Assembly: GCA_037444845.1 (NCBI GenBank)
Contig: JBBILQ010000001.1
Coordinates: forward strand, 1 to 64,000
Source: JARYMI01 sp037444845
GTDB lineage: Bacteria; Acidobacteriota; Aminicenantia; Aminicenantales; UBA8522
DNA: 64,000 nt
Reading direction: 5' to 3'
Shown here: positions 1 through 7,333 of the stretch, piece after piece
Layout of the letters: every line of letters starts with the position of its first letter
How positions within the stretch are numbered: position 1 is the stretch's first letter
The notes under the pieces: model-generated
What the model was told of the DNA's origin: nothing
The model's input: the letters and a program-made list of their open reading frames with translations, nothing else
Database searches by the model: none
Made by a program: the position numbers and the translations under genes

Positions 1-76
1 AAGGCAAAAAGCGCCGGAAATAACCTCGACCACTCCTTGCGGGCAAGAAGAGAATAAAGAATCAACAAGCGATTCT

Positions 77-433
77 CTAAAATGCATTTTCAAGATGGCG
101 GATTTTATAGCCATTCTTTTCATCATAAGAGACGGACAGGACATCGAACCGGCACGGAACTTGACAAAGCCTGTTCACCATAAGATAGGCCTCAGCCACT
201 CGCCTGAGCTGGGCCTGTTTTGCTTGTGTGACCGATTCCTCGGGGAGCCCGAACATGTCGTCTCGCCGCGTCTTGACCTCGATAAACACAAGGGTGTCGC
301 CGTCGTAAGCGATGATGTCGATTTCCCCTCTGTGGAAACGAAAACCCCGCTCAATGAGAGAAAATTTTTTGCGTTTAAGATAGGCGACCGCGGCATCTTC
401 GCCTGACTTTCCGAGGCCATGAGTGTTTCTCAT
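77..433 (-). CDS. yraN: YraN/UPF0102 family putative endonuclease
   Basis: A 118-residue protein of the YraN (UPF0102) family. The order GKSGEDAAVAYLKRK, then RGEIDIIAYDG, then LVFIEVKTR is seen directly; the E-I-D and E-V-K residues resemble the PD-(D/E)XK nuclease fold. Family function is poorly defined (possible Holliday-junction or replication-linked nuclease). I chose the ATG at 433 because it forms a 4-base ATGA overlap with the cysS stop, implying translational coupling; a TTG at 466 would extend it by 11 residues but overlap cysS more. It lies downstream of cysS in the same transcript. Positions 1-76 beyond its stop hold no gene I can support. Confidence 0.88.
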   Translation of the reverse strand: MRNTHGLGKSGEDAAVAYLKRKKFSLIERGFRFHRGEIDIIAYDGDTLVFIEVKTRRDDMFGLPEESVTQAKQAQLRRVAEAYLMVNRLCQVPCRFDVLSVSYDEKNGYKIRHLENAF

Positions 434-1908
434 CCTGGCTGCTTTTTGGCGGGAATCGTCTTCCAACGCACTCCCTCCCGCGTGTCCTCCAAGGCAATCC
501 CCTGCTTAAGGAGATGTTGACGGATCTCGTCGGCAAGCCGGAAGTCCCTCTCAGCCCGCGCTCTATGGCGGAGGACGATTTTTTGGAGGACTTCAACGCT
601 CAAAGGGGTTTCTGCGGCCAGCCCGGGCTCCTTGTCTGCCGCGAGGCTGTCCAGAGCAGCCTTTTCGATCATTCCTCCATCAGGAGCCGGGGACAGGGCC
701 AGCACCTCGTCTAAAGAACCAAGGAGGTTGAGAATGGCTTCAGCGTCACTCCGTAAAAGCCTGTTTTCGCTCATGAGAATGTTCGCCTTCTTGATCAGGT
801 CATAAAGCGCTGACAGGCTGGCAGAGATGTTCAAATCATCACCCAGCCCCTGGATAAACCTCTCTTTTGTTTGACGGATCAGCTTGGCCGCGGCTTGACT
901 TTCCCCTTCACCAAAGGACCGTGTTCTCAGCTCATAATCAAAATCTTTTATCCTCTGGAGCGAGCTCTCTGCCTGGCGCAAAGCCTCAAACGTGAAATTG
1001 AGCGTTTTCCGGTAGTGAGTGGACATAAGAAGGAAGCGAAGAGCGAGCGGGTCGACATTCCTGGCCAGGAGGTCCCGCAGGGTAAACTGGTTGCCCTTGG
1101 ACTTGGACATTTTTTCTCCGTCGACGACGAGGTGATGGCAATGAAGCCAGTAGCGGACAAACGGTTTCCCCGTCAGCGCCTCGGACTGGGCAATTTCGTT
1201 CTCGTGGTGGGGAAAAATGTTGTCCACGCCCCCGCAGTGAATGTCGAAGGTTTCGCCCAGGTACTTTGAGCTCATGGCCGAACACTCGATGTGCCAGCCA
1301 GGCCTGCCCGCGCCGATTTCTGTCTGCCAGAACGGTTCCCCTTCTTTTTTTGCCTTCCATAGAGCGAAGTCGTGCACGCTTTCTTTTTCGTATTCGTCAG
1401 CATCCACCCGTTGGCCCGACTGGAGCTCCCCGAGGTTGATTTTGGACAGCTTGCCGTATTCAGGAAACTTGGCAATGCTGAAATAATAGGACTCATCCTT
1501 TTTATAAGCGTAGCCCTTCTGGACAAGCCCCTTCACCATGGCCACCATTTCAGGGATGTGTTCGGTCGCTCGCGGGTAGTAGTCGGCGGGAGCGATCCGC
1601 AACGTCCGGATGTCCTCAAAAAAAGCCTTGATGTATGTGTCGGTGAAAGCGGAGAGGCTGATTCCCTGAGCGGTGGCTCCCCGAATTGTCTTATCATCGA
1701 CATCGGTGATGTTCATGACATGGGTAAGGTTGTATCCCTTGAAGAGCAAGAACCTTTTTAGCAAGTCTTCGAAGATGTAGGCGCGAAAATTCCCGATGTG
1801 GGCGTAGTCATAGACGGTCGGGCCGCATGTATAGAGCTTGACTTCGCCGGGGACGAGCGGCTGGAATTCCTCTTTCCGGCCGCTCAGGGTGTTGAAAAAC
1901 CTGATCAC
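430..1908 (-). CDS. cysS: Cysteine--tRNA ligase
   Basis: Class I aminoacyl-tRNA synthetase charging tRNA-Cys, 492 residues, normal for the family. Visible landmarks: N-terminal CGPTVYD (zinc-binding Cys), AHIGNFR (HIGH-type signature), HIECSAMSSKYLG and GGVDNIFPHHENE in the catalytic and zinc region, and KMSKSKGN (KMSKS loop), then a helical anticodon-binding tail. The start is a GTG at 1908 that fits the usual N-terminus of the family (xIRFFNTLSGRKEEF). No Shine-Dalgarno is visible, and a good promoter ends only 8 nt upstream, so the message may be leaderless. It overlaps yraN by 4 nt. Essential housekeeping gene. Confidence 0.97.
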   Translation of the reverse strand: MIRFFNTLSGRKEEFQPLVPGEVKLYTCGPTVYDYAHIGNFRAYIFEDLLKRFLLFKGYNLTHVMNITDVDDKTIRGATAQGISLSAFTDTYIKAFFEDIRTLRIAPADYYPRATEHIPEMVAMVKGLVQKGYAYKKDESYYFSIAKFPEYGKLSKINLGELQSGQRVDADEYEKESVHDFALWKAKKEGEPFWQTEIGAGRPGWHIECSAMSSKYLGETFDIHCGGVDNIFPHHENEIAQSEALTGKPFVRYWLHCHHLVVDGEKMSKSKGNQFTLRDLLARNVDPLALRFLLMSTHYRKTLNFTFEALRQAESSLQRIKDFDYELRTRSFGEGESQAAAKLIRQTKERFIQGLGDDLNISASLSALYDLIKKANILMSENRLLRSDAEAILNLLGSLDEVLALSPAPDGGMIEKAALDSLAADKEPGLAAETPLSVEVLQKIVLRHRARAERDFRLADEIRQHLLKQGIALEDTREGVRWKTIPAKKQPG

Positions 1909-1916
1909 AGCCAGAT

Positions 1917-1945
1917 ACTATAAAGGGAACAGAGTCCTGCGTCAA
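1917..1945 (-). promoter_or_regulatory. Predicted sigma70 promoter of cysS
   Basis: On the minus strand, -35 TTGACG (1945-1940) and -10 TATAGT (1922-1917) are separated by exactly 17 nt. The -10 box ends 8 nt before the GTG start of cysS, so transcription would begin within about 2-4 nt of the start codon. Confidence 0.65.
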
Positions 1946-1950
1946 CTCGA

Positions 1951-1979
1951 TTGACCATTCCCACTCGTTGTGACATAAT
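1951..1979 (+). promoter_or_regulatory. Predicted sigma70 promoter of the LOR/SDH operon
   Basis: TTGACC (1951-1956), a 17-nt spacer and CATAAT (1974-1979). It stands back to back with the cysS promoter; the two -35 boxes are 5 nt apart. The downstream gene starts at GTG 2008 after GCGGAG (1995-2000), giving a short leader of about 22 nt. Confidence 0.65.
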
Positions 1980-2007
1980 TTTAGGCCTGAGAAAGCGGAG
2001 AAAAAAG

Positions 2008-3327
2008 GTGATCAAAACCCTGATCGGAATCCGAAGGGAGGACAAGAACCCCTGGGAGAGGCGGGTTCCTCTCATTCCGGCTCATGCCGGAGAGCTGATG
2101 CGGGAGCATCCGGTCGAAATCTGGATCCAGCCTTCCGCTATTCGCGTCTTCCAGGATGAGGATTACCTGAGGGAAGGAGTCATCATTTCTGAGGATCTCA
2201 GCACCTGTCCCATCGTCCTGGCCGTGAAAGAAATTCCCCTCAAATTCTTCCGCGAGGAAGGAGTCTATGTTTTTTTCTCCCACACGATCAAAGGCCAGCC
2301 GCACAACATGGCTATGCTCAAGCAGATGATGAGGCTTCGCTGCACGCTGATTGACTACGAGCGGGTTATTGATGAGCAGGGCCGCCGCCTGGTCTTTTTT
2401 GGCAAGCAGGCTGGCCAGGCAGGCATGATCGATACCCTCTGGGCTCTCGGGCAGCGTCTTAAAGCCGAAGGGATAGACAGCCCGTTTGCGTCCGTTCGCA
2501 AGACAATTGATTATGCCAATCTTGTCGAAGCGAAGGAATCAGTCCAGAAAACCGGATGGGAAATTCATCATCATGGCTTGGATTCTTCTCTCGTCCCTGT
2601 AGTTTTCGGGTTTGCCGGGTACGGCCACGTCTCTCAGGGCGCCCAGGAGATTTTCGACTTGCTGCCGTTTGAAGATGTCAAGCCGGCCGGACTTAGAGAG
2701 ATGTTTCGCCTGAAGAGCTACATCAGGAACCGCGTTTACAAGGCCGTTTTTAAAGAAGAAGACATGGTCGAACCTAAAACACGCGGCCATCCATTCAACC
2801 TTCAGGAGTATTATGACCATCCAGAAAAATACAAGCCCGTGCTGTCAACATATATCCCTTATCTGACAGTGCTCGTCAACGCAATCTTTTGGTCGCCCCA
2901 GTATCCGCAGTTTGTCACAAAAAAATTTCTTAAAAAGCATTATTTAGGCTCTGAGCGCCCTCGCCTTCGCGTCATCGGAGATATCTCCTGCGACGTCAAC
3001 GGCGGAGTCGAGTGCACGGTCAGATGCACGACCCCCGCAAACCCCGTCTTCATTTATGACCTGGAAAAAGATATGGCCATGGAAGGAGTAAATGGAAGAG
3101 GGCCCGTTATCATGGCCGTGGACAACCTTCCGGCCGAGATCTCTCTCGAATCTTCCGTCTTTTTCAGCCAGACGATCAAGCCGTTCATACCGGCCATCGC
3201 AGCAGCCGATTACACCGGAGCCTTTGACCAATGCTCCCTGCCTCCAGAGCTCAAAAGGGCTGTCATCCTTTTCCGGGGAGGCCTGACCCCGGACTATGAA
3301 TACATGCGCAAATTTATTTCTGATTAA
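2008..3327 (+). CDS. Lysine-ketoglutarate reductase (LOR) domain protein
   Basis: A 439-residue protein resembling the N-terminal half of the animal/plant bifunctional AASS/LKR-SDH enzyme, which condenses lysine with 2-oxoglutarate to saccharopine. The AlaDH/PNT-like N-terminal region is visible (IGIRREDKNPWERRVPLIP, then VFFSHTIKGQPHNMAML), with a downstream Rossmann-type segment (VFGFAGYGHVSQGAQEIFDLL). Start chosen at GTG 2008 with GCGGAG 7 nt upstream; an in-frame TTG at 1951 lies inside the predicted -35 box. The next gene, 14 nt downstream, is the SDH partner, so in this organism the two halves of the eukaryotic fusion are separate adjacent genes. Its length equals the LOR half of the fusion. 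Assignment is from motifs and context. Confidence 0.85.
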   Translation: MIKTLIGIRREDKNPWERRVPLIPAHAGELMREHPVEIWIQPSAIRVFQDEDYLREGVIISEDLSTCPIVLAVKEIPLKFFREEGVYVFFSHTIKGQPHNMAMLKQMMRLRCTLIDYERVIDEQGRRLVFFGKQAGQAGMIDTLWALGQRLKAEGIDSPFASVRKTIDYANLVEAKESVQKTGWEIHHHGLDSSLVPVVFGFAGYGHVSQGAQEIFDLLPFEDVKPAGLREMFRLKSYIRNRVYKAVFKEEDMVEPKTRGHPFNLQEYYDHPEKYKPVLSTYIPYLTVLVNAIFWSPQYPQFVTKKFLKKHYLGSERPRLRVIGDISCDVNGGVECTVRCTTPANPVFIYDLEKDMAMEGVNGRGPVIMAVDNLPAEISLESSVFFSQTIKPFIPAIAAADYTGAFDQCSLPPELKRAVILFRGGLTPDYEYMRKFISD

Positions 3328-3341
3328 AAAAGGAGCATATC

Positions 3342-4664
3342 ATGAAGAAAGTGCTTATTCTCGGTGCCGGGCTTGTGGCCAGGCCACTGGTTCGGTACCT
3401 CCTCGATCAGCCTGACCTTCAGGTGGAAGTGGCCAGCCGGACGGTCAGCAAGGCTGAAAAACTCATCGACGGTCATCCTCGCGGTCTGGCCAGAGAGCTG
3501 AACTTGAAGAGTGAAGAGGTTTTGAAAGAGGAAGTCAGCCGGGCTGACCTGGTCATCAGCATGGTCCCTTACTCATTCCATCCTAAAGTGGCCGAGTTTT
3601 GCATCATTCATAAGAAGCACATGGTCACGACGTCCTATGTCAGCGAAGCCATGAAGAAGCTCGATGGCGAGGCCAGGAAAGCGGGCATCATGATCCTCAA
3701 TGAGCTGGGTCTCGACCCAGGCATCGACCACATGGAAGCGATGCGGATCATTGATGAAATCAAGGGAAAGGGCGGCGAGATCCAGAGTTTTATTTCTTTC
3801 TGCGGCGGTCTGCCAGCACCCGAGGCCAACACCAATCCCTTCGGCTACAAATTCTCCTGGAGCCCGGTCGGCGTTCTGCTGGCAGGCAAAAATTCGGCTC
3901 AATACCTTAAAGACGGCCAGGAAGTTTTCATCCCATCGGAAAACCTGTTCGAGAACTACAGCTTTATCGCGATAGAAGGACTGGGAGTTTTTGAGGCCTA
4001 CCCGAACAGGAACTCTCTTCCTTATATCGACCTCTACGGCATCCCAGAGACAAAAACCATGCTCCGCGGAACTCTCCGGAATTTCGGCTGGTGCGAAACG
4101 ATCAGGAAAATGGTTCAGCTCGGAGTGTTAGACCAGGAAGAAAAAGATTGGACGGGCCTGACTTACCGGGATTTCCTACGCCGGCTGATTGCCAGTCCGG
4201 CTGAAAAAGACTTGAAGAAAGCCCTCTGCGAATACCTGCAGATCGAGCCCGGCTTGGCCATTGTCCGGCGTTTGGAGTGGCTGGGCTTGCTGAGTGACGA
4301 ACCGCTTCCGGTCCAGAAAGGCTCGGCCCTCGATATCGTGGCTGCCCGGATGATCGAGAAGCTTCAGTACGGAGAAGGGGAGAGGGACATGATCGCGCTT
4401 CAGCATGAGTTCGTTGCCGGTTATCCGAACGGAGACAGAGAGAAGATCATTTCCACGCTGACCGATTTCGGCATTCCTGGCGGGGATTCGTCCATGGCCA
4501 GAACCGTCGGCTTGCCCGCCGCCATCGGGACCAAGCTCATCCTGGAGGGAAAAATCAAGGAGAGGGGAGTCCATATCCCGGTTCTTCCGGATATCTACAG
4601 GCCGATTCTTCAGGAGTTGCAGGGGCTTGGCATCGCCTTCAAGGAAAAAAGAGAAAGACTGTGA
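3342..4664 (+). CDS. Saccharopine dehydrogenase (glutamate-forming type)
   Basis: A 440-residue enzyme of the saccharopine dehydrogenase/reductase family, which cleaves saccharopine to glutamate and 2-aminoadipate semialdehyde. The N-terminal Rossmann motif is clear (VLILGAGLVARPLVRYLL), followed by NELGLDPGIDHMEAMRIID and FCGGLPAPEANTNPFGYKFSWSP, a hallmark stretch of this family, and C-terminal RTVGLPAAIGTKLILEG. ATG follows AAAGGAGC by 5 nt. It lies directly downstream of the LOR gene, and together they form a complete LOR/SDH module for lysine degradation. Running the pair in the biosynthetic direction is less likely but not excluded by sequence alone. Confidence 0.92.
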   Translation: MKKVLILGAGLVARPLVRYLLDQPDLQVEVASRTVSKAEKLIDGHPRGLARELNLKSEEVLKEEVSRADLVISMVPYSFHPKVAEFCIIHKKHMVTTSYVSEAMKKLDGEARKAGIMILNELGLDPGIDHMEAMRIIDEIKGKGGEIQSFISFCGGLPAPEANTNPFGYKFSWSPVGVLLAGKNSAQYLKDGQEVFIPSENLFENYSFIAIEGLGVFEAYPNRNSLPYIDLYGIPETKTMLRGTLRNFGWCETIRKMVQLGVLDQEEKDWTGLTYRDFLRRLIASPAEKDLKKALCEYLQIEPGLAIVRRLEWLGLLSDEPLPVQKGSALDIVAARMIEKLQYGEGERDMIALQHEFVAGYPNGDREKIISTLTDFGIPGGDSSMARTVGLPAAIGTKLILEGKIKERGVHIPVLPDIYRPILQELQGLGIAFKEKRERL

Positions 4665-4700
4665 GCTGGGCCGAGATTGATCGGCCTGAAGGAGGCCAGG

Positions 4701-5507
4701 ATGGTTAGAAAGGCCGCCGTCGCCGGATATTTTTATCCAGAAAGGGCCGCGAAATTGAGGGCGATGATCGAAACCATGGTCGACCCCAAGGCGGGAAAGG
4801 AAAAAGCGAAAGCCGTTGTCTCGCCTCACGCCGGGTATGTTTATTCGGGTCAAGTGGCTGGAGCTGTCTATTCCTCAGTTGTCCTGCCTGACCTGTTCGT
4901 CATACTCGGGCCCAGCCATCGCGGGACGCGAGCGCTTTTCGCCATCGCTGCTGAGGGGGCATGGCAGACGCCCCTCGGAGACGTCCCAATCCACGCCGAA
5001 CTAGCGGGGAGGATCATGAACCACTCGTCTCTGGTCGAGGAGGACGAAAGCGCCCACGCTCTCGAGCACTCCTTAGAGGTCCAACTCCCGTTTATCCAAT
5101 ATTTCAAAAAGGATTTTGCCTTTGTCCCTGTCTGCATCTCTCACCAGGCAGGTTTCGAAGACTTAGATGAGATGGCCGCAGCACTGGTGGCCGGCCTCAA
5201 TGAATGCGGACAGGAATCTCTCATTGTCGCCAGCACAGACATGAGCCATTATGTCAGCCAAGAGACAGCGAGAATGAAGGATTTTCTGGCGATCGAGAGG
5301 ATCCTTGCCCTTGACGCCAAGGGGCTTTATGCGATCGTCCAAGAGGAGGGCATTTCCATGTGCGGCTTCCAGCCGACCGCCGCTGCGATCTTAGCGGGCA
5401 AAACCATGGGAGCTGAGAAGGCCGAGCTCGTCCGCTACCAGACCTCAGGCGAAACGACGGGAGACTACGACGAAGTCGTCGGCTACGCTGGCCTCCGCAT
5501 CATCTGA
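4701..5507 (+). CDS. MEMO1 family protein (AmmeMemoRadiSam system B type)
   Basis: A 268-residue MEMO-like protein related to the extradiol dioxygenase fold. Visible are VAGYFYPERAAKLRAMI, VVSPHAGYVYSGQVAGAVY, ILGPSHRG, EHSLEVQLPFIQ and ASTDMSHY, the characteristic conserved blocks that include His residues of the metal site. Function is uncertain; in many bacteria it is encoded with AMMECR1 and a radical-SAM protein, but neither is next to it here. Start chosen at ATG 4701 behind AAGGAGG (about 4688-4694); an in-frame upstream start at 4677 would add 8 residues without its own ribosome-binding site. It is 36 nt after the SDH gene and probably in the same transcript. Confidence 0.88.
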   Translation: MVRKAAVAGYFYPERAAKLRAMIETMVDPKAGKEKAKAVVSPHAGYVYSGQVAGAVYSSVVLPDLFVILGPSHRGTRALFAIAAEGAWQTPLGDVPIHAELAGRIMNHSSLVEEDESAHALEHSLEVQLPFIQYFKKDFAFVPVCISHQAGFEDLDEMAAALVAGLNECGQESLIVASTDMSHYVSQETARMKDFLAIERILALDAKGLYAIVQEEGISMCGFQPTAAAILAGKTMGAEKAELVRYQTSGETTGDYDEVVGYAGLRII

Positions 5508-5529
5508 CGGGATACCCCCGAGCTCTTCG

Positions 5530-5558
5530 TTGAAAATTTTGCCCGTTAATGCTATAAA
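5530..5558 (+). promoter_or_regulatory. Predicted promoter of hrcA-grpE-dnaK-dnaJ
   Basis: TTGAAA (5530-5535), 17-nt spacer, TATAAA (5553-5558). The -10 box ends 15 nt before the hrcA ATG at 5574, leaving a leader of roughly 8-10 nt with no convincing Shine-Dalgarno. No CIRCE inverted repeat (TTAGCACTC-N9-GAGTGCTAA) is present here, although HrcA normally binds one upstream of its own operon. Confidence 0.65.
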
Positions 5559-5573
5559 TTTCTTGTTGGATTG

Positions 5574-6620
5574 ATGGCTCAGACGTTTTTTCTCAGAGAG
5601 AAAGAGAAAGTTGTTTTAAACATTATTGTCGAAAACTACCTGAAATTGGGCAAACCGACGTCAAGCGGCTTTATCGTCCAGAAAAAAGCCATCCCCGATT
5701 CCCCGGCTACGGTCAGAAATATCATGGCCAAGCTCGAAGAGATGGGCTACCTTTCCCAACCTCACACGTCGGCCGGCCGGGTGCCCACGGATAAAGGCCT
5801 CAGATTCTACGTCAACAGCCTGTTTGATGAGACTCTTTTTACCGATGAGCAGATGGCTTTCGCCACTCCCTACTTTTCGCTGGAGAAAGGAGATTTTGGT
5901 TCCCTTCTCACTCATGTCTCCAGACTGTTAGCTGAGCATTCCGACAACCTTGGGTTTGTCGTTTCCCCGAGCATCTCACGGCTCAACTTCAACCATGTCC
6001 GCCTGATAAAAATCTCCGAGGAAAAGGTCATGGTCATCCTGATCACAACCTTTAACCTCGTCCTGACCGAGGTCGTGGAAGCTCGTCACTATTTCACCCA
6101 GCTGGAGCTGGACAAGGCTTCTCAATACATCAACCAGCATTTCCGGGGCAAAAACCTGACTTTTGTGCGGGATTACCTGATCAAGGAGCTTCCCCGGTAC
6201 AAACTGAGCTACGAAGACGCGATCAACAAGCTCATTTCCTTGCTGAAAGCGTACATCTCTCATGAAGAGGAAAAAGGCCAGATCGTTCTGCAGGGAGTCT
6301 CAAGGCTCATTGAAAAGCCAGAGCTTTTCAGCATGGCGAAGCTAAAGTCCCTGTTCCAGAATCTTGAGGAGAGGATCAAGCTGGCAAAGCTTCTTTCTGA
6401 TTTCATCAGCCTGGAGCGGGTCAAAGTCTTGATCGGTTCCGAATCTAACATACCCGATATTACGGACTGTGCTCTCGTCCTCTCTCATTATGGCTACAAC
6501 AATCAGGTTTTAGGAACATTGGGAATTATCGGCCCCAAAAGAATTCCTTACCGGAAGATTATTCCTCTGGTTGACCGTGTCGCCCAGAGGCTCAGCCAAA
6601 CGATCAGCCGTGATCTTTGA
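5574..6620 (+). CDS. hrcA: Heat-inducible transcription repressor HrcA
   Basis: A 348-residue repressor of class I heat-shock genes. An N-terminal winged helix is visible (KVVLNIIVENYLKLGKPTSSG, then SPATVRNIMAKLEEMGYLSQPHTSAGRVPTDKG, where the HTSAGR-P-T-KG block is a family hallmark), followed by the GAF-like dimerization region and the C-terminal IGSESNIPDITDCALVLSHYG stretch. Length matches the family. ATG 5574 is preferred; a TTG immediately before it would add one residue. First gene of the hrcA-grpE-dnaK-dnaJ order. A canonical CIRCE operator is not visible upstream. Confidence 0.95.
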   Translation: MAQTFFLREKEKVVLNIIVENYLKLGKPTSSGFIVQKKAIPDSPATVRNIMAKLEEMGYLSQPHTSAGRVPTDKGLRFYVNSLFDETLFTDEQMAFATPYFSLEKGDFGSLLTHVSRLLAEHSDNLGFVVSPSISRLNFNHVRLIKISEEKVMVILITTFNLVLTEVVEARHYFTQLELDKASQYINQHFRGKNLTFVRDYLIKELPRYKLSYEDAINKLISLLKAYISHEEEKGQIVLQGVSRLIEKPELFSMAKLKSLFQNLEERIKLAKLLSDFISLERVKVLIGSESNIPDITDCALVLSHYGYNNQVLGTLGIIGPKRIPYRKIIPLVDRVAQRLSQTISRDL

Positions 6621-6634
6621 GAAAAGAGGAAAAA

Positions 6635-7333
6635 ATGACCAAGGAAGAGACTGAGGAAAAGGAGAAGGGCAAGACCTCCCTGAGCTCCCGCAAAAAGGAG
6701 GAGACCGACCAGCAAGAAGAGCCTCAGACCTCTGTCGGAGGCCCAGATGAAATCGAATTCGAGTCGGTCAAGCAAAGCGATCGAGCAGAGGAGAAAGACG
6801 AGCCGAAGCCCGCTGGAGCTCATTTGGAAGAGAGCAGAAGCTTTAAGTCTAAGCTCAAGAAAAAGGATGCTGAAATCAAATCTCTAAAGAAGGGCATCGA
6901 GGAATTCAAGGATAAGTATCTCAGAGCGTTGGCCGAGATGGAGAACCTGCGCAAGCGCGCGGAGCGTGAGAAAACAGAATTCCGGCATTATGCTCTGGCT
7001 GAGCTTCTTCGGGAGCTTCTCGTCATCCTGGATAATTTTGAACGCGCCCTCCAGAGCCGGGATCAGACAGACGGGAAAAGTTTTCAGGAAGGCGTGGAGA
7101 TGATCCACCGGATGTTCCTTGATGTGTTGATGAAAAAGGGGATTGCCCCGATCGTGATTGAAGACAAAAGCTTTGACCCCAACCTGCATCAAGCCGTCCT
7201 TACCGAGGAATCGGATGACGTTGAGGAGCCTGAAGTGGCTGAAGAACTCCAGCGGGGGTACCGGCTTTACGGCCGGCTTCTGCGTCCCTCCCTGGTCAAA
7301 GTCCTCGTCCCGAAGAAAAAGGACACGCCATGA
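6635..7333 (+). CDS. grpE: Nucleotide exchange factor GrpE
   Basis: A 232-residue co-chaperone that exchanges ADP for ATP on DnaK. The first 60 or so residues are a highly charged Lys/Glu-rich low-complexity tail, then a long coiled coil (LKKKDAEIKSLKKGIEEF, then KYLRALAEMENLRKRAEREK) and the beta domain ending in YRLYGRLLRPSLVKV, the GrpE signature. ATG 6635 follows AGAGG; a TTG at 6617 overlapping the hrcA stop is a less likely start. Its last 4 nt (ATGA) overlap the dnaK start, implying coupled translation of the exchange factor with its chaperone. Confidence 0.94.
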   Translation: MTKEETEEKEKGKTSLSSRKKEETDQQEEPQTSVGGPDEIEFESVKQSDRAEEKDEPKPAGAHLEESRSFKSKLKKKDAEIKSLKKGIEEFKDKYLRALAEMENLRKRAEREKTEFRHYALAELLRELLVILDNFERALQSRDQTDGKSFQEGVEMIHRMFLDVLMKKGIAPIVIEDKSFDPNLHQAVLTEESDDVEEPEVAEELQRGYRLYGRLLRPSLVKVLVPKKKDTP

